Shown here: positions 10,152-20,311 of the stretch, piece after piece
Layout of the letters: each line of letters opens with the position of its first letter
Numbering within the stretch: position 1 is the stretch's first letter
Source of the DNA: Megascapheus bottae
Taxonomy: Eukaryota; Chordata; Mammalia; Rodentia; Geomyidae
NCBI GenBank assembly: GCA_024803745.1
Contig: JANJXV010001732.1
Coordinates: 18,628-82,627, forward strand
Direction: 5' to 3'
Length of the DNA: 64,000 bases
Notes under the pieces: generated by a model
Seen by the model: the letters and a program-made list of their open reading frames with translations, nothing else
What the model was told of the DNA's origin: nothing
The model's database searches: none
Translations under genes and position numbers: made by a program

Positions 10152-10378
10152 AACCAGTTGGCTACTGGCAGCTCGCGCTTACTCAGGAGGCTGAACTCAG
10201 AGGATTGTGTTATGAGCCCAATCCAGACTAAAAAGCCCGTGAGACTCCATCTTCAAAATATTCAGGAAGAAGTCAGGCTGGAGGCTTAGCTTGAGTTGGA
10301 GTGTCAGTCAAACAAGCAAGTGAAGTGAGTCCAAGGCCCTGAGTTTAAACCCTGGTTCTAAATAAAGAAACAAATAAC
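10152..10378 (+). mobile_element. Diverged SINE type B
   Basis: The segments CTTACTCAGGAGGCTGAACTCA, CCCGTGAGACTCCATCTTCA and GGCCCTGAGTTTAAACCCTGG follow type B order, but with many substitutions. An A/C-rich tail (AAATAAAGAAACAAATAAC) follows. Confidence 0.6.
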
Positions 10379-10694
10379 AAAGTAAACAAATAGGCAAGGG
10401 CAGGGGAGGAAAAACCAGTCATCAATTCTCCCTTTCTCTCTGCTCTCCTGAGGTCAATCTCAGTTATATGAGTGTCTTTCTTGCAATCCAAGTGAAAAGG
10501 TAATTCATGGTACTGAAAAGAGAATTCATTGTGTTATTGAGTTTCTTAAACCCCAGAATTGAACCTTTTATAAAATTAGAGGTGAGAAAATGAAATGACA
10601 CAGGAATAGCATCCCCCTCAATATATTTGAAACCCCACTGGACATAATCATAGTATGGAATATACAACTTTGTGATCTATTTTTTCAAATCAAT

Positions 10695-10825
10695 AACTTT
10701 TCTTCAATGCTTGCACATATATACTCAGTCTTCTTGACTGAGTTGTATTTCATTGGATGGATGCATAGAGCATGCTTAACTAATCACAGTCACCTAGTGT
10801 TGGCTATTGGTTCCTTTTTTAGTTT
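10695..10825 (-). mobile_element. Old LINE-1 ORF2 fragment
   Basis: TTGACTGAGTTGTATTTCATTGG, then ATGGATGCATAGAGCATGC and ACTAATCACAGTCACCTAGTG parallel the reverse complement of the ORF2 3' coding region of ancient L1s. It is truncated by the SINE that follows. Confidence 0.5.
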
Positions 10826-10986
10826 TCTTTTTTTTTGGCCAGTCCTGGGCCTGGGCATTGTCCTTGAGCTTTCTCAAGGCTAATGCTCTACCACTTGAGT
10901 CATAGCACCATTTCTGGCCTTTTCTATGTATGTGGAATCAAACCCAGGGCTTCATGCATGCTAGGCAAGCACTCTACCACTAGGCA
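10826..10986 (-). mobile_element. SINE type A, internally deleted
   Basis: Minus-strand dimer with the right unit (about 10838-10912) and ID-like unit (about 10920-10986). It is shorter than the standard 190 bp because part of the right unit is missing and the ID 5' end is trimmed. Confidence 0.8.
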
Positions 10987-10989
10987 GCT

Positions 10990-12240
10990 GTCTTCTTGAG
11001 GGCTCTTCTGTCCTGCAGGCAGATGCTCAGGGTGAAGGACGAACTGGCAGCGTCCAGAGTGAACGTCCCTGGAAGTCACCCAGCAGCAGATGGAGCTAGT
11101 GGATAAATGCAGCCTTGCAGGTGTGGAGTAATTCTAGGGTGCTGGCTCTATGGTGCTGAGTGGAACCCAACCTAGAGCAGAACCATTCCTTCCATGGCCT
11201 GCCTTCTGCAGTGGAATTTTACTACATGCTCTTGGAAGCTGGGCTAGCACTTAGACTCAGCAGCTGGAGGGTTCACTGAGGCCATACACAGCCAACACTC
11301 CCACCCCCTCATGACCACAGAGCTAGTGTCAGGAGACAGACGTCCACAGACGGCCGTGCATAAATCTTGCCCACAATGTATTCCTGTGGATGGCAGGATC
11401 AGACGGTGGGCACTTGACAGCCAGCTGGCAGTAGTATTGGTACCCTGGAAGTGTCAGCAGGCTTAATTACCAGCCCTTGTGCCAATTCCAGGACAAACCA
11501 CCAGCCGTCTCCTCACCCCTGCCACCGCTGCCGCTCCACAAATCCCTGAGGCGACATCAATAATTCATCTGAGAACCAAAAAGTGCCAGGCCTCTGACAC
11601 TGTTGTCTTCCAGCCTGGTCCTACCTTCTGGGCCTCGCCTGGTGTCCCTGTCTTGTCAAACGTCAGGTGTGGTGTGAGGTGAAGAACGATCTGCGGGGTG
11701 GACACGTGTTGTCATTTTCTGAGGAAACAAGTATTAGAGACAGGGATTAAATGCTCCTAATTAGAGGTCTTTCTTGCCAAGCTTCTTCAGGAGAAAAAAA
11801 GAATTTTCTCCTCAGTTGATGTGCTATCCTTATGGAGACCTTGGGGGAGGGGCAGAGGGTGGGTATGTGGAATTCATATCTGGGAGCAGGTGGCCATATC
11901 AGAAATAATGGCTCGAGGTACTGGGAAAATGTAATCAATATTTACCTGCTGAGAAGTCCCAAGAGGAGAAGGAAATGGACTCCTTCCCTATGGCACAGAT
12001 TTCATTCTGGTGTCCTGCTTTCTTTGTGTATTTGGCAGCAGGGGAAAAGTGCATGATTTTTTTTTTCTGGTGGTGGTGGGGAGAGTGTTGGGATTGGTGG
12101 AATTATTCCATCATCAGCCTGCACACAATAATCCATTATTCAAGCATGACAAACTTAAAATACTCAGTCTGGTCTCCTGGTATCTGCCTGGTTTCTTATT
12201 TGTGTCCAAATGAATGCAACCCATGACATACTTTTTAAAA
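10990..12240. other. Unassigned sequence, part may be conserved
   Basis: No named repeat seen. The block 11455-11600 is repeat-free and contains TTAATTACC and CATCAATAATTCAT motifs of the homeobox type, so it might be a conserved non-coding element (inference). No coding frame with domain content. Confidence 0.35.
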
Positions 12241-12249
12241 ATATTATGA

Positions 12250-12302
12250 TTCTCTCTCTCTTTCTCTCTCTCTCTCTCTTCCTCCCTCCCTCCATCCTCC
12301 CT
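12250..12302. repeat. (CT)n / (CCCT)n polypyrimidine
   Basis: CT dinucleotide run passing into CCTCCCTCC units. Confidence 0.9.
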
Positions 12303-12418
12303 GCTATCTTTTGTCTAGAACAATCATTATCAACATTAGGCTTCCTTATCTGTGTCGTCAGCTCTGGAGAACAAGAAACTTATGTGGGTTGGTAATGTTT
12401 CTCTAGACTTCATTTTAA

Positions 12419-12463
12419 AAACAACAACAACACACACACACACAAACAAAAAAAACCAACAAA
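12419..12463. repeat. (CAA)n(CA)n A-rich run
   Basis: AACAACAACAACACACACAC followed by A-rich sequence. No SINE body recognised beside it. Confidence 0.8.
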
Positions 12464-12469
12464 GCTAGA

Positions 12470-13725
12470 CTTGTGACAAAACAAAAGTTCTCTAAAACTC
12501 CAATGTAATATAATTTAATTCATTCTTTCCCTGCAGAAGTGTAGCAGCCGGAGTTTCTGTGGCACAAGAGACGACAGAAAAGGTGGCTGATGGCATTAGG
12601 CAGAAAAGAAATCTAAAGGTGAGGAACAGAGGAAGCAAGGCCATGCTTGGGGAATCAAGTAGCCGGAGATGTCGCTGCTGGTCCAGTGTCTTAGAATCCA
12701 CTATATTGCTGAAGGCAATCTCTCATCATACTCTCCAGTTGGATTCCAGGTCCTGAAGAATTGCTGCTATTTCCGCACAGGTGTTGAGGCCAGCCAGACA
12801 CCCAGCCCCTGTCCCCCACCCTCCACCATGTGATTTCATTTGGCAGGGGTCTGAGGACATTAGTATTCTCATAAGGACCCTAGGGTTGCCTTCTACCATC
12901 CAAGCAGGTCCCTGTCCCCTGTGGGAGTCTGCTCAGAACTCATTCAGATCACTGCTTTCTCCAGGGTCCCCAGGAAGAGGAGGGCTACAATGTCTATGAG
13001 GTGGATTGCTGGTTGATGGTTCCCCTCGATGCCTGCTCTTCACACACTGAGAAATGGACAACCCAAGGTGATTGTGTGTCAGGACGCAGTGTCAACGGAA
13101 CCACCGTGGTCTGGCCTGTGGTTCGGGGCATGGTCTCTGCAGTCGAGTCAGCATCAGCTGAGATGCTGTCTAGACCCTGGCACACCTGGCAGCTGGGTGC
13201 GAATGGAGGAAAAGAGCAGAGATGTCAGGTAAGGTGCAAGATACCCGGTTAGATCTGAACTGTAGATAGACTGTGAATCATTTTGCCAAAAGAAGTCTGT
13301 TTCATGCAATATTTAGATCCTACTTGCCCTCAAAGAAAAAAAAAAGAATCGTTGGTTGTCTGAAATTTAAACATCCTTAGGCACCCGGCATTTATGTGTA
13401 TCCCAGAAGTTTCAGGGCTTGCTTTGTCTCTGCCCGCTCTTGTCTTTATAGGAGGCTTCTTCTTCATCATCTCGCTCAGATGGGAAATCAGAGGTCATAA
13501 AGGGCTTGAGGGGGAAAAGAAAAGGACAAGAATTTTAATGTCCCTACAGCATGAACTCTATTTAGGTTCAGTGATGTGGAACAAGAGTCTTTTCCTATTT
13601 TCCTCTCTTTACTGGTGTCCTGTACCAAGACTCAAGATGGACCCAGAAACCATCACTTCCATTCCAAGGATGTTTGTGGGACATTTCTTTCTGATGTAGA
13701 AAGAAGGTAGTCTAACGGGCCCGTT
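12470..13725. other. Unassigned, relatively GC-richer sequence
   Basis: No repeat recognised. The stretch 12960-13240 has overlapping open frames of 60-100 codons on both strands, but no domain, consensus splice pair or homology I recognise. A small stem CAGCATC/GATGCTG lies near 13147-13167. Confidence 0.4.
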
Positions 13726-13800
13726 GGACAGGTATGCATTCTGTAATTCAGCAGGTAGCTTATGGTTCAAAACCATCCTGGGCAGGAAGTACCTGAGACT

Positions 13801-14207
13801 TTTTTTTTTGCCAGTCATGGGGCTTGAACTCAGGGCCTGAGCACTGTCCTTAGTCTTTTTCTCTTTTTTTTTGCCAGTCCTGGGCTTGAGCTCAGGGCCT
13901 GAGCACTGTCCTTGGACTTTCTCAAGGCTAGAGCTCTACCACTTGAGCCTCAGCACCACTTCGGCTTTTTTCTATATGTGGTACCGAGGAACTGAACCCG
14001 GGTCTTCATGCATGCTAGGCAAGCACTTTAACCACTAGGCCAAACTCCTGGCCCATCCTTAGTCTTTTTCTCAAGGCTAGTGCTCTACCACTTGAGTTAC
14101 AGCACCACTTCCAGCTTTTTTCTATGTATGTATTACTGAGGAATCGAACCTGGGTCTTCATGCATGCTAGGCAAGCACTCTACCGGTAGGCCAAACTCCC
14201 GGCCCCG
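13801..14207 (-). mobile_element. SINE type A (middle level), split
   Basis: Minus-strand dimer inserted into the type B linker, with a target duplication GTACCTGAGACT (13789-13800) and GTACCTGACACT (14208-14219), 11 of 12 identical. It is itself interrupted at 13864-14055 by a younger copy of the same family. Confidence 0.9.
13864..14055 (-). mobile_element. SINE type A (innermost, youngest)
   Basis: 192-bp intact dimer on the minus strand. The exact 17-bp duplication TCCTTAGTCTTTTTCTC lies at 13847-13863 and 14056-14072. The inserted copy has the diagnostic GAGCTCAAGCC variant and AGAGCTCTAGCC, as do the other young-looking type A copies (24760, 26477, 43830, 54189). Confidence 0.95.
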
Positions 14208-14439
14208 TACCTGACACTCTTATTTCCAATTAACTACTGAAAAAAAAAAGCCAAAAGTAGATCTGTGGCTCAAGTGGTAGAGCATTAGCCTTGAGCAAAA
14301 AAAAAAAAAAGGAAAAAGCTTAGGGACAGTGCCCAAGCCTGAGTTCAAGTCTCAACACACAACACAACACACACAGGAGAATATTAGATAATTCCTTAAG
14401 CTTACTCTCCAAACAAAAACTAGCTCCTATGTAGCCAAC

Positions 14440-15100
14440 CAAGGGGTCCTTAAAAGAGTATAGTAGGAAGTAGAGAGAGATTTACTACAGAGGGGAGAGA
14501 CGACACAGGATAACTTCAGTAGAGAGAGAATGAAATAGAAAAATGGAGGGGGAACAGGACGGGGGCGAGAGAGAGGAACAAGAGAGAGGGAGGGAGAGAA
14601 GCTTCAAGTAACGGAAGGGTGCAAGGATGGAATTCGTGACCATGTGAAGGTCACAGGCCCCACATGCTCTTTGAAAGGAAAAACAATGGCTTTATTGAAG
14701 GTTGGAGACAAGAGCATACCAAAAGACCTGTCTGTCCATTGGCCAGGAGTGATGGCTTTTTCATCTGATTGGCCAGGGCAGGGGAACTAGAGGTGTGGGT
14801 TGTTTACAAGCAGAGTCTTGGTAGAATCAACCCCACCTGGTCCCAGTCCAGGTGCAAGGGTTAAAGAGTTCTGATCCACTGCGAAGCCCGCTGATGGCGG
14901 CATGCTTCTTCTCTTCTACCTGGGCTGTGCTTGCTCCTCAGCTTCTTCTTGACAGGGTATTTTAGATTAGACTCGAAGGTTCTACAGGTGCACCCCAAGA
15001 AAGAGCTCTCCTACAGATCTCCAGGAACAGGGAAGTTGCTGTTTGATGGCTGGGTTTCAAAGCCTTTCGCCCTCATGTTGATTTTTTTTTTCACAGCTGC
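14440..15100 (-). other. Possible old LTR-like repeat
   Basis: On the minus strand two GGCCAAT boxes (14768-14772 and 14738-14742 as ATTGG on plus) are followed 40-75 bp later by AATAAA (TTTATT at 14691-14696) and then a purine-rich stretch (plus 14455-14605). This order recalls an endogenous-retrovirus LTR. No terminal repeats, primer site or internal genes are visible and no family is recognised. Confidence 0.2.
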
Positions 15101-15153
15101 AAGGCAGTCTGTAAGCCCTGCCCTTTTACATGACAACGCCCTTGCATTTCTAG

Positions 15154-15331
15154 ATGGAAGAAGAGTGGCTGAAGGGTTGGGGGTACCTCACGTCTCTGGC
15201 CTTTCCCTTCGTCATGCAGCCTCAAAGTGAACTCCATCAGCCAGCCATCAAGGGGATGATGTCTCTGCAGCAGCAGACTCTTCTCCAGTCACGCGGCTGT
15301 CTGGACACGGGGTCCACAAGCTGCAGACCAG
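15154..15331 (+). other. Exon-like block, unproven
   Basis: 178 bp bounded by an acceptor-like CCCTTGCATTTCTAG (ends 15153) and a consensus donor CAG|GTAAGC (donor GT at 15332). An open frame starting with ATG at 15154 runs through it and past the donor. No protein domain is recognised. It could be a non-coding RNA exon, a decayed exon or chance. Confidence 0.2.
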
Positions 15332-15339
15332 GTAAGCTG

Positions 15340-15715
15340 GGCCTAAACCACAGGAACTATGAGGTGACTCACCAGTGTCTGGTATGTTGGAAATGTGCTT
15401 TGGCAACTGAAAAGCAATGCCATCCCCTGCCTGTAAAGAGCATCCTGGGAAGTAGTTTTGGGGTAACCTTCAGTCTTTTGCTACCCATTCCTCTGCTGTT
15501 TTCTGTACAAGGCTGACCTCAGGGACTTGAAGGCCACAAAGATAGATTTTTTAAAAATATGGAATGATTATCAGGGTTTTCTTCTTGTTTTCATTTTTTT
15601 TGGTGTTGAGAGCTCAACTCAAGACCTAGGCAAATGTTTTAAATTTAGATCAAGAATTTGAGAAATTGAGAACAGAGTGTGGTACAGAAAATAATGTTTG
15701 CTTGCTGTCCTTTTG
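15340..15715. other. Unassigned sequence
   Basis: No gene or clear repeat. GCATCCTGGGAAGTAGT at 15440-15456 resembles, in reverse, the ZNF143/STAF motif but with shortened spacing. Low confidence. Confidence 0.3.
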
Positions 15716-15717
15716 TG

Positions 15718-15802
15718 TCTTTTGAGACAGTGAATTTGAGGTTCTCTGCCTCAGCCTCTCAAGTTCTGGGCTTACAGGTGTGCAAGATCATGCCCAACTC
15801 AT
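15718..15802 (-). mobile_element. B1-like head fragment
   Basis: Plus-strand TTTTGAGACAGTGAATTTGAGG, CTCTGCCTCAGCCTCTCAAG and GGGCTTACAGGTGTGCAAG are the reverse complement of a B1 SINE. The 5' end of the element is at the right. Confidence 0.65.
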
Positions 15803-15984
15803 AGAAAACACTTGGATTGAGGCAAAAGGCACAACCTGGAGTCACTCGGCGTCAGATAGAATTTACTGTTTAGTAGCATTGGCCGTGTCAGAGCTCACAC
15901 TTAATGTCAGCCATTTACCACCTAATATTTCAGTCAACAGTTGATTTGCCTACACTAAAAAAATTGCGTGATTTAAATACATAT

Positions 15985-16540
15985 TTGTAGCCGTTATATT
16001 TTTATTGTAACTTTATTATAATCTTTCACTCGTTGTACAAAGGAGTTTCACTTCCACATGTCAGTTTATGAGCACATGCATCTTGATCAGCGTCAGTCCT
16101 TTCATCGTTCTCAGTAGAAGAGATAAAAAAAAAATTGCAATATAGTTTTGGCTTACGATGAATCCCTTTTGAGACTGTGTTTGGGTATCTATTTCTTCTG
16201 GAACTAGACCTACCTCCCAACGACAGGGGTGAATACACATCTCAAATAGGGCCAATTCTTTCTCTCCCACCATCCCTCTCATCTTCCTTCTCTTTCTTCT
16301 CCCTCTACCTATCTCTCCTTCCTTCTTTGTTGTTGTTGTTGTCGTGGTCCTTGTCCTCCTCCTCCTCCCCCTCCCTCCTCCTCCCCCTCCCCCTTCCTCC
16401 CCCTCCCCTCCCTCCTCCTCCCCCCTCCCCGTCCCTCCTTCCTCCTCCTCCCTCCTTCTTCCTCCTTCTTCCTCTTCCCTCCTTCTTCCTCCTCCCTCCT
16501 CCTCCCTTTCGTCCTCCCTCCTCCCATTTCTAAGTAGTGG
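15985..16540 (-). mobile_element. Older LINE-1 3' UTR with polypurine tract
   Basis: TTTTTATTGTAACTTTATTA, then GTTGTACAAAGGAGTTTCAC and GCATCTTGATCAG share order with the stretch at 49120-49205. The 16250-16530 C/T tract (G/A on the element's strand) fits the polypurine tract of an L1 3' UTR. The Pro/Leu- and Glu/Gly-rich frames here are translations of the tract. Confidence 0.55.
16262..16530. repeat. Polypyrimidine (CCT)n tract
   Basis: About 270 bp nearly pure C/T on plus, with a (TTG)n interruption at 16327-16342. It is probably an expanded L1 3' UTR polypurine tract. Confidence 0.95.
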
Positions 16541-16929
16541 CCTGAAGGGAAACACAGGCATGTAGAGTCTATCTGTGGTCTTGTGCAGACAGACCAAAGC
16601 AGAGTGGGGGCCTTCTTGATTGTTGAGCTCCTAGTGTTGCCAGCACCCAAGGTCCTCACATGTGCAGTAGTTGGGACAAGGTTACCTTGCAGAGGTGCCC
16701 AGGCCATCATGGAGAATTGAGAAAGAGATGAGCGGGGTGGGGTTTACAGTCTTTCCGTGTATCCTATCTGCTGTTTGAAATGAAGGCTGTTGGTGGTGTG
16801 ACCCACTATTTTCTTTCGTTCTTCAGCTTTAAGGAGATGCGGTTGATGTAATAGCTTGTGTACGTTTTCACGTGTGTCATTAGAGGATGTTCCTTGAGTC
16901 ACCACCAATACCGTGAATAGATCCACAGC

Positions 16930-17300
16930 ATCCCAGCGTGTACTGGAGCCCCTTTGAGGCCTTTCTCTTCATTGCCCTCTAAACCCCAGGCAACCACCGA
17001 TCTGTTTCCGTCACAAGTAATTTTTATTTTCTAGTATTTTGTGTCCAGGGAACTCTACAATATGTATTCTGTGTTTTGGTCTGGCTTGTTTAATTCAGCA
17101 TAATAATTTGAAGATATGTTTCTGTTGATCCTCACATCAATAGTCCAGTAGTTCATGATTGATCCATTTGTCTGTTGTTGGGTGGTTTCTCCCCCCCCAA
17201 CTTTCAATTTCTGACTGAAAATGATGAGTAATAGTGTCTTGTACATTTGGCTATATATCTTTTTGTGGACATAGACTTTCATAGTCTTTCTCTTAAAAGT
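16930..17300 (-). mobile_element. Old LINE-1 ORF2 C-terminal fragment
   Basis: CTACAATATGTATTCTGTG, GTCTGGCTTGTTTAATTCAGC, AGTAGTTCATGATTGATCC and GTACATTTGGCTATATATC are the reverse complement of the end of ancient L1 ORF2. Together with 15985-16540 this may be one decayed minus-strand L1. The sequence between is not recognised. Confidence 0.6.
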
Positions 17301-17383
17301 ACAAGGGCATGGGAAAGCTGGTTACATGGCAAATGTATGCTTTTAAAGAAACTACTAAGCCATTTTCTTGTCTGTTGCCTTTC

Positions 17384-17534
17384 TCTCTGTCTCCTTTTAT
17401 TTCTCTCTCTTCCTCTATTTTTCTCTTGATTTCTTTCTCCCTCTCTTTGCCTCACTTTGTTTTCTCTTCCCTTCCTCCCTCTCCCTCTCTTCCTTCCCTT
17501 CCACCTTTCTCCTCTCTCTTTCTGTCTTTCTTCT
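17384..17534. repeat. Polypyrimidine tract
   Basis: C/T-rich 150 bp lying at the A-tail side of the SINE starting at 17536. Frames through it are low-complexity. Confidence 0.9.
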
Positions 17535-17535
17535 G

Positions 17536-17757
17536 TGCTGGCACAAGGGCTTGAACTCAAGGCCTGGGCACTGTCCCTGAGATTTTTCACTCAGGGCTGG
17601 CATTCTACCACTTAAATCACAGCTCCACTTGTGGCTTTTTGAATAGTTAATTGGAGATGAGTCTCATAGACTTTTCCTGCTTGGGCTGGCTTCAAACCAA
17701 GATCCTCAGGTCTCAGCCTCTCTGTAGCTCAGATTACATATCTGAGCCCCCAGCCAT
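17536..17757 (-). mobile_element. SINE type B
   Basis: Minus-strand copy: right unit (GGGCTTGAACTCAAGGCC reversed) at 17540-17630, linker TTAATTGGAGATGAG at 17648-17662, head AGCCTCTCTGTAGCTCAGATT at 17717-17737. Confidence 0.85.
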
Positions 17758-17759
17758 CT

Positions 17760-18435
17760 TCCTGCTCTTACACAGCACGATCAATCTTTCCCTTCCTTAC
17801 TTTTGGTTCAAATCAGTTCTAGTTATGTTTCTTGCAACCCAAGAGTCACGGTAAGTATGGAAGACACTGCTTTGGGGAAATTTATTTGTAGGATTGGGAA
17901 TCTGCATATTATCAAATAATATTTACTTAGAACAAATAATGCTCAGAAGAAGCCATGTGAAGGCTTGAGCCATACCTAACATGATTTAATCTGATCAGCT
18001 CAGGGCCAATGATTTTAAACCCTCACACTGGGAGAAATTGCAACCCAAACAGCCCATAAATACTATCATTTATCATCTGATCTCATTCCTTGTTATTCCT
18101 GAGAGCAAATGGGATTCACAAACTGAGAGAAGACTAATGGTTGATGTGGTTAATTTGAGCAGTGCTTTTTTTTTAATTCTCTAATGAGTTAATAAGAATT
18201 TAATAAGAAGTTTATAATTGTTGCCAAGATGCCTGTGAGGTAGGGAAATGTTCTGCCAGGGGCAGAATATTTGAACCAAGTGATGCAAAGACAAAAGTGG
18301 CAGCGTGCCCGAGTTAATGTGGGGCTTTGCCACGTCTAAGGCCACCTCTGGCTGAAGAGCAGGTGAAAGAAGAACAACAGAGGGACTAAGAAGCATGGCT
18401 CCAGGCTAGATGGCTTTCTTGAATTCTGATGCGGG
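17760..18435. other. Unassigned sequence, part may be conserved
   Basis: No repeat recognised. The stretch 17995-18170 is repeat-free and low in CpG, with ATAAATACTATCATTTATC and GGTTAATTTGAG motifs; it could be a conserved non-coding element (inference). No coding evidence. Confidence 0.3.
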
Positions 18436-18439
18436 CTCC

Positions 18440-18535
18440 TATCATCTTGTGACCTTGCCCTTGCCCTTGACCACAGGCTTGCCGCTTCCCTGTGCCTCAG
18501 TTTCCTACAAAGCAGAGATACCCAAGCATGTTCCC
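18440..18535 (+). mobile_element. MIR fragment
   Basis: TTGTGACCTTGCCCTTGCCC followed by CTGTGCCTCAGTTTCCTAC, the MIR 'gtgaccttgggcaag ... tgcctcagtttcc' pair. Confidence 0.6.
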
Positions 18536-18537
18536 TG

Positions 18538-18940
18538 TTGATTAAGTTCTCATTGCTGGGACAAACAACAGAGAAAACAACCTAAGAGAAAAGGCATTTG
18601 CTCTGTGCTTAAGGTCATTCTGGTAGGAATGGTGCAGGAAAGATCAAAGCAAGTTATGTCCTGGTGGCCAAAGAGGAGGGGGGAGGGATTGAGAGGATGA
18701 GGAAGAGAAGGGAGGGAGAAGGAGAAAGTTTGCTTGAGGTGGCTTCCTTTCCCTTTTTCCTCTTACCCTGATTAGGCCCTGGGAGGATTCTGCTCACTTT
18801 CAGAGAGATTTCTACCCCTTCATTGGGTCTTCCCTTCAGTTATTGCTCTCAGGAAAGGACTCAGACACACCCCAAGGTGGCCTTTCCTAACTTCCCAGGT
18901 TTCCCCCAAGCCAATCAGGATGCCATTCAAGACTAACCAT
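18538..18940 (+). other. Possible old rodent interspersed repeat
   Basis: Starts with TTAAGTTCTCATTGCTGGGAC and AAGAGAAAAGGCATTTGC, then a 'caggaaagtactcagac'-like part and CCAATCAGGATGCC at the end. The order is reminiscent of rodent repeats that open with 'ttctattgctgtgacaaa' (URR1-like). Assignment is from memory and weak. Confidence 0.25.
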
Positions 18941-18957
18941 CACACTGCCTCTGCTGT

Positions 18958-19144
18958 GCTTCTCTCTCTCCCTCTCTCCCTCTCCCTCTTCCTCTCTCCC
19001 TCTCTCCCTCTCTCCCTCTCTCCCTCCCCCCTCCCCCCTCCTTCTCCCTCCCTCTCCCTCCCTCTCCCTCCTTCTCCCTCCCTCCCCCTCCCTCCCCCTT
19101 CTCCTCCCTCTCCCCCCCTCCTCTGTGTGTGTGTGTGTGTGTGT
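18958..19144. repeat. Polypyrimidine tract plus (GT)n
   Basis: About 165 bp of C/T (CTCTCC, CTCCCC units) ending in a GT run at 19122-19144. It occupies the A-tail position of the minus-strand SINE that follows. Confidence 0.95.
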
Positions 19145-19348
19145 CCTGGGCTTGAACTCACGGTTTGGGTGCTGTCCTTGAGCTTTTTTACTCAAGGCTA
19201 GCACTTGAGCCACATCTCCTCTTCTGGCTTTTTTTTTCTTATTATGGCTAATTGGAGATAAGAGTCTCACAGACTTTCCTACCTGGGCTGGCTTTGAACC
19301 ATGATCCTCAGACCCCAGCCTCCTGAGTGGCTGGGATGAGAGCTATCG
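19145..19348 (-). mobile_element. SINE type B
   Basis: Minus-strand copy with right unit 19145-19225, linker CTAATTGGAGATAAGAGTCTC at 19248-19268 and head CAGCCTCCTGAGTGGCTGG at 19316-19334. The right unit has a deletion around its A box. Confidence 0.85.
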
Positions 19349-19559
19349 GTTTCTCTCAGGGTTCTTTAGAAGATAAAATGGGTTGATAGTCAGGGGTGCA
19401 GGGGACGCCAACAGCAGTCAACACAGTTAGCAAATGTTCATCCACAGTTTTATCACAACGACTGTTGGTAGGTTCATCATGCATAGCATTCTCCCCAGTT
19501 GAGTGCAGGAAATTCACTTTTCCCATTTCTCACTTAGATGTTTCGGACAGTCTGCTTTA

Positions 19560-19670
19560 AAACAATGGATCATCATTGTCATTACTGATGAGAATCTGGG
19601 GGTTCAGTAACATGAACAAGTGGCCAACTGATGGAGCCAGTTTTCCAACCCAGAATGGCGGGTCCCTAAC
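19560..19670 (-). mobile_element. MIR fragment
   Basis: CATTACTGATGAGAATCTGGG, TCAGTAACATGAACAAGTGGC and GGAGCCAGTTTTCCAACCCAG follow the reverse complement of the MIR 3' half. Confidence 0.55.
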
Positions 19671-20089
19671 GGGCATGCTTTCTTCTATGTACTGTTTTGA
19701 AGCTGTCCTAGACTCCAGGGACTCCAAGGTCAGCTTAGAGCTGTCTTGCGCTTAGATGCAGGAGAGAAAGAGCTCTTCCACAGGAATGAATGCTCAGGAT
19801 TTCTATCAGTTCTCCTAAGATCCAGATGGGACCTGAGGGCTTTGGGTGAAGAAGGCCTTGTGAGCCTTTTCTGTCTTAGGGCAAAGCCAAGGGAGCCCAC
19901 CATATCCTGTAGGCCAGGGGGTCATTTCCCAGCATGTAGCTTTTCCTCCTCACTGCAGCTCTGTGAGGCCTGGGATAGGAAATGTTGGCAGGTATCTCTG
20001 AAGCCATGGGCCCTCAAGTGTGGTCAACCTCACTACTCAGGTGTCTCGTGACTCAGAGGAAACCGGTATGCCTGTGAGTGCATGCCACC

Positions 20090-20308
20090 ACTCGAGCTCA
20101 GGGCCTGGGTGCTGTCCCTGAGCTTTTTTTGCTCAAGGCTAGCATCAATGTCAACTGAGCCACAGCGCTCCTTTTGGTCTTTTAGAGGGGGCAGTAGTTA
20201 ATTGGTGAATCTCAGGGATATTCCTTTCTGGGCTGGCTTTGAACTGTGATCCTCAGATCTCAGCCTCCTGAGTAGCTAGGAGGACTGGCACGAGCCCATC
20301 AGCACCCA
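20090..20308 (-). mobile_element. SINE type B
   Basis: Minus-strand copy: right unit at 20092-20185, linker AGTTAATTGGTGAATCTCAGG at about 20195-20215, head GCCTCCTGAGTAGCTAGGAGG at 20263-20283. Confidence 0.85.
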
Positions 20309-20311
20309 ATC

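Larger units (their letters stand above)
13730..14375 (+). mobile_element. SINE type B (outermost of a three-level nest)
   Basis: The 5' part lies at about 13730-13800 (TCTGTAATTCAGCAGG, ATGGTTCAAAACCATCCTGG, then GGAAGTACCTGAGACT). The 3' part lies at about 14208-14375 (ACTCTTATTTCCAATTAACT, GGCTCAAGTGGTAGAGC, GCCTGAGTTCAAGTC, CA-rich tail). The element was split by a type A SINE that landed in its linker. Confidence 0.85.

Noticed and set aside
12960..13240. Coding exon suggested by overlapping open frames
   Set aside because: No acceptor/donor pair of quality, no domain, and frames are open on both strands, typical of GC-richer chance.
16061..16710. Open frames of 118-178 codons on both strands
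   Set aside because: Mostly a CCT/AGG simple repeat read in several frames, with L1-like flank; no domain.
18887..19270. 127-codon Arg/Glu/Gly-rich frame
   Set aside because: Runs through a SINE tail, GT run and polypyrimidine tract.
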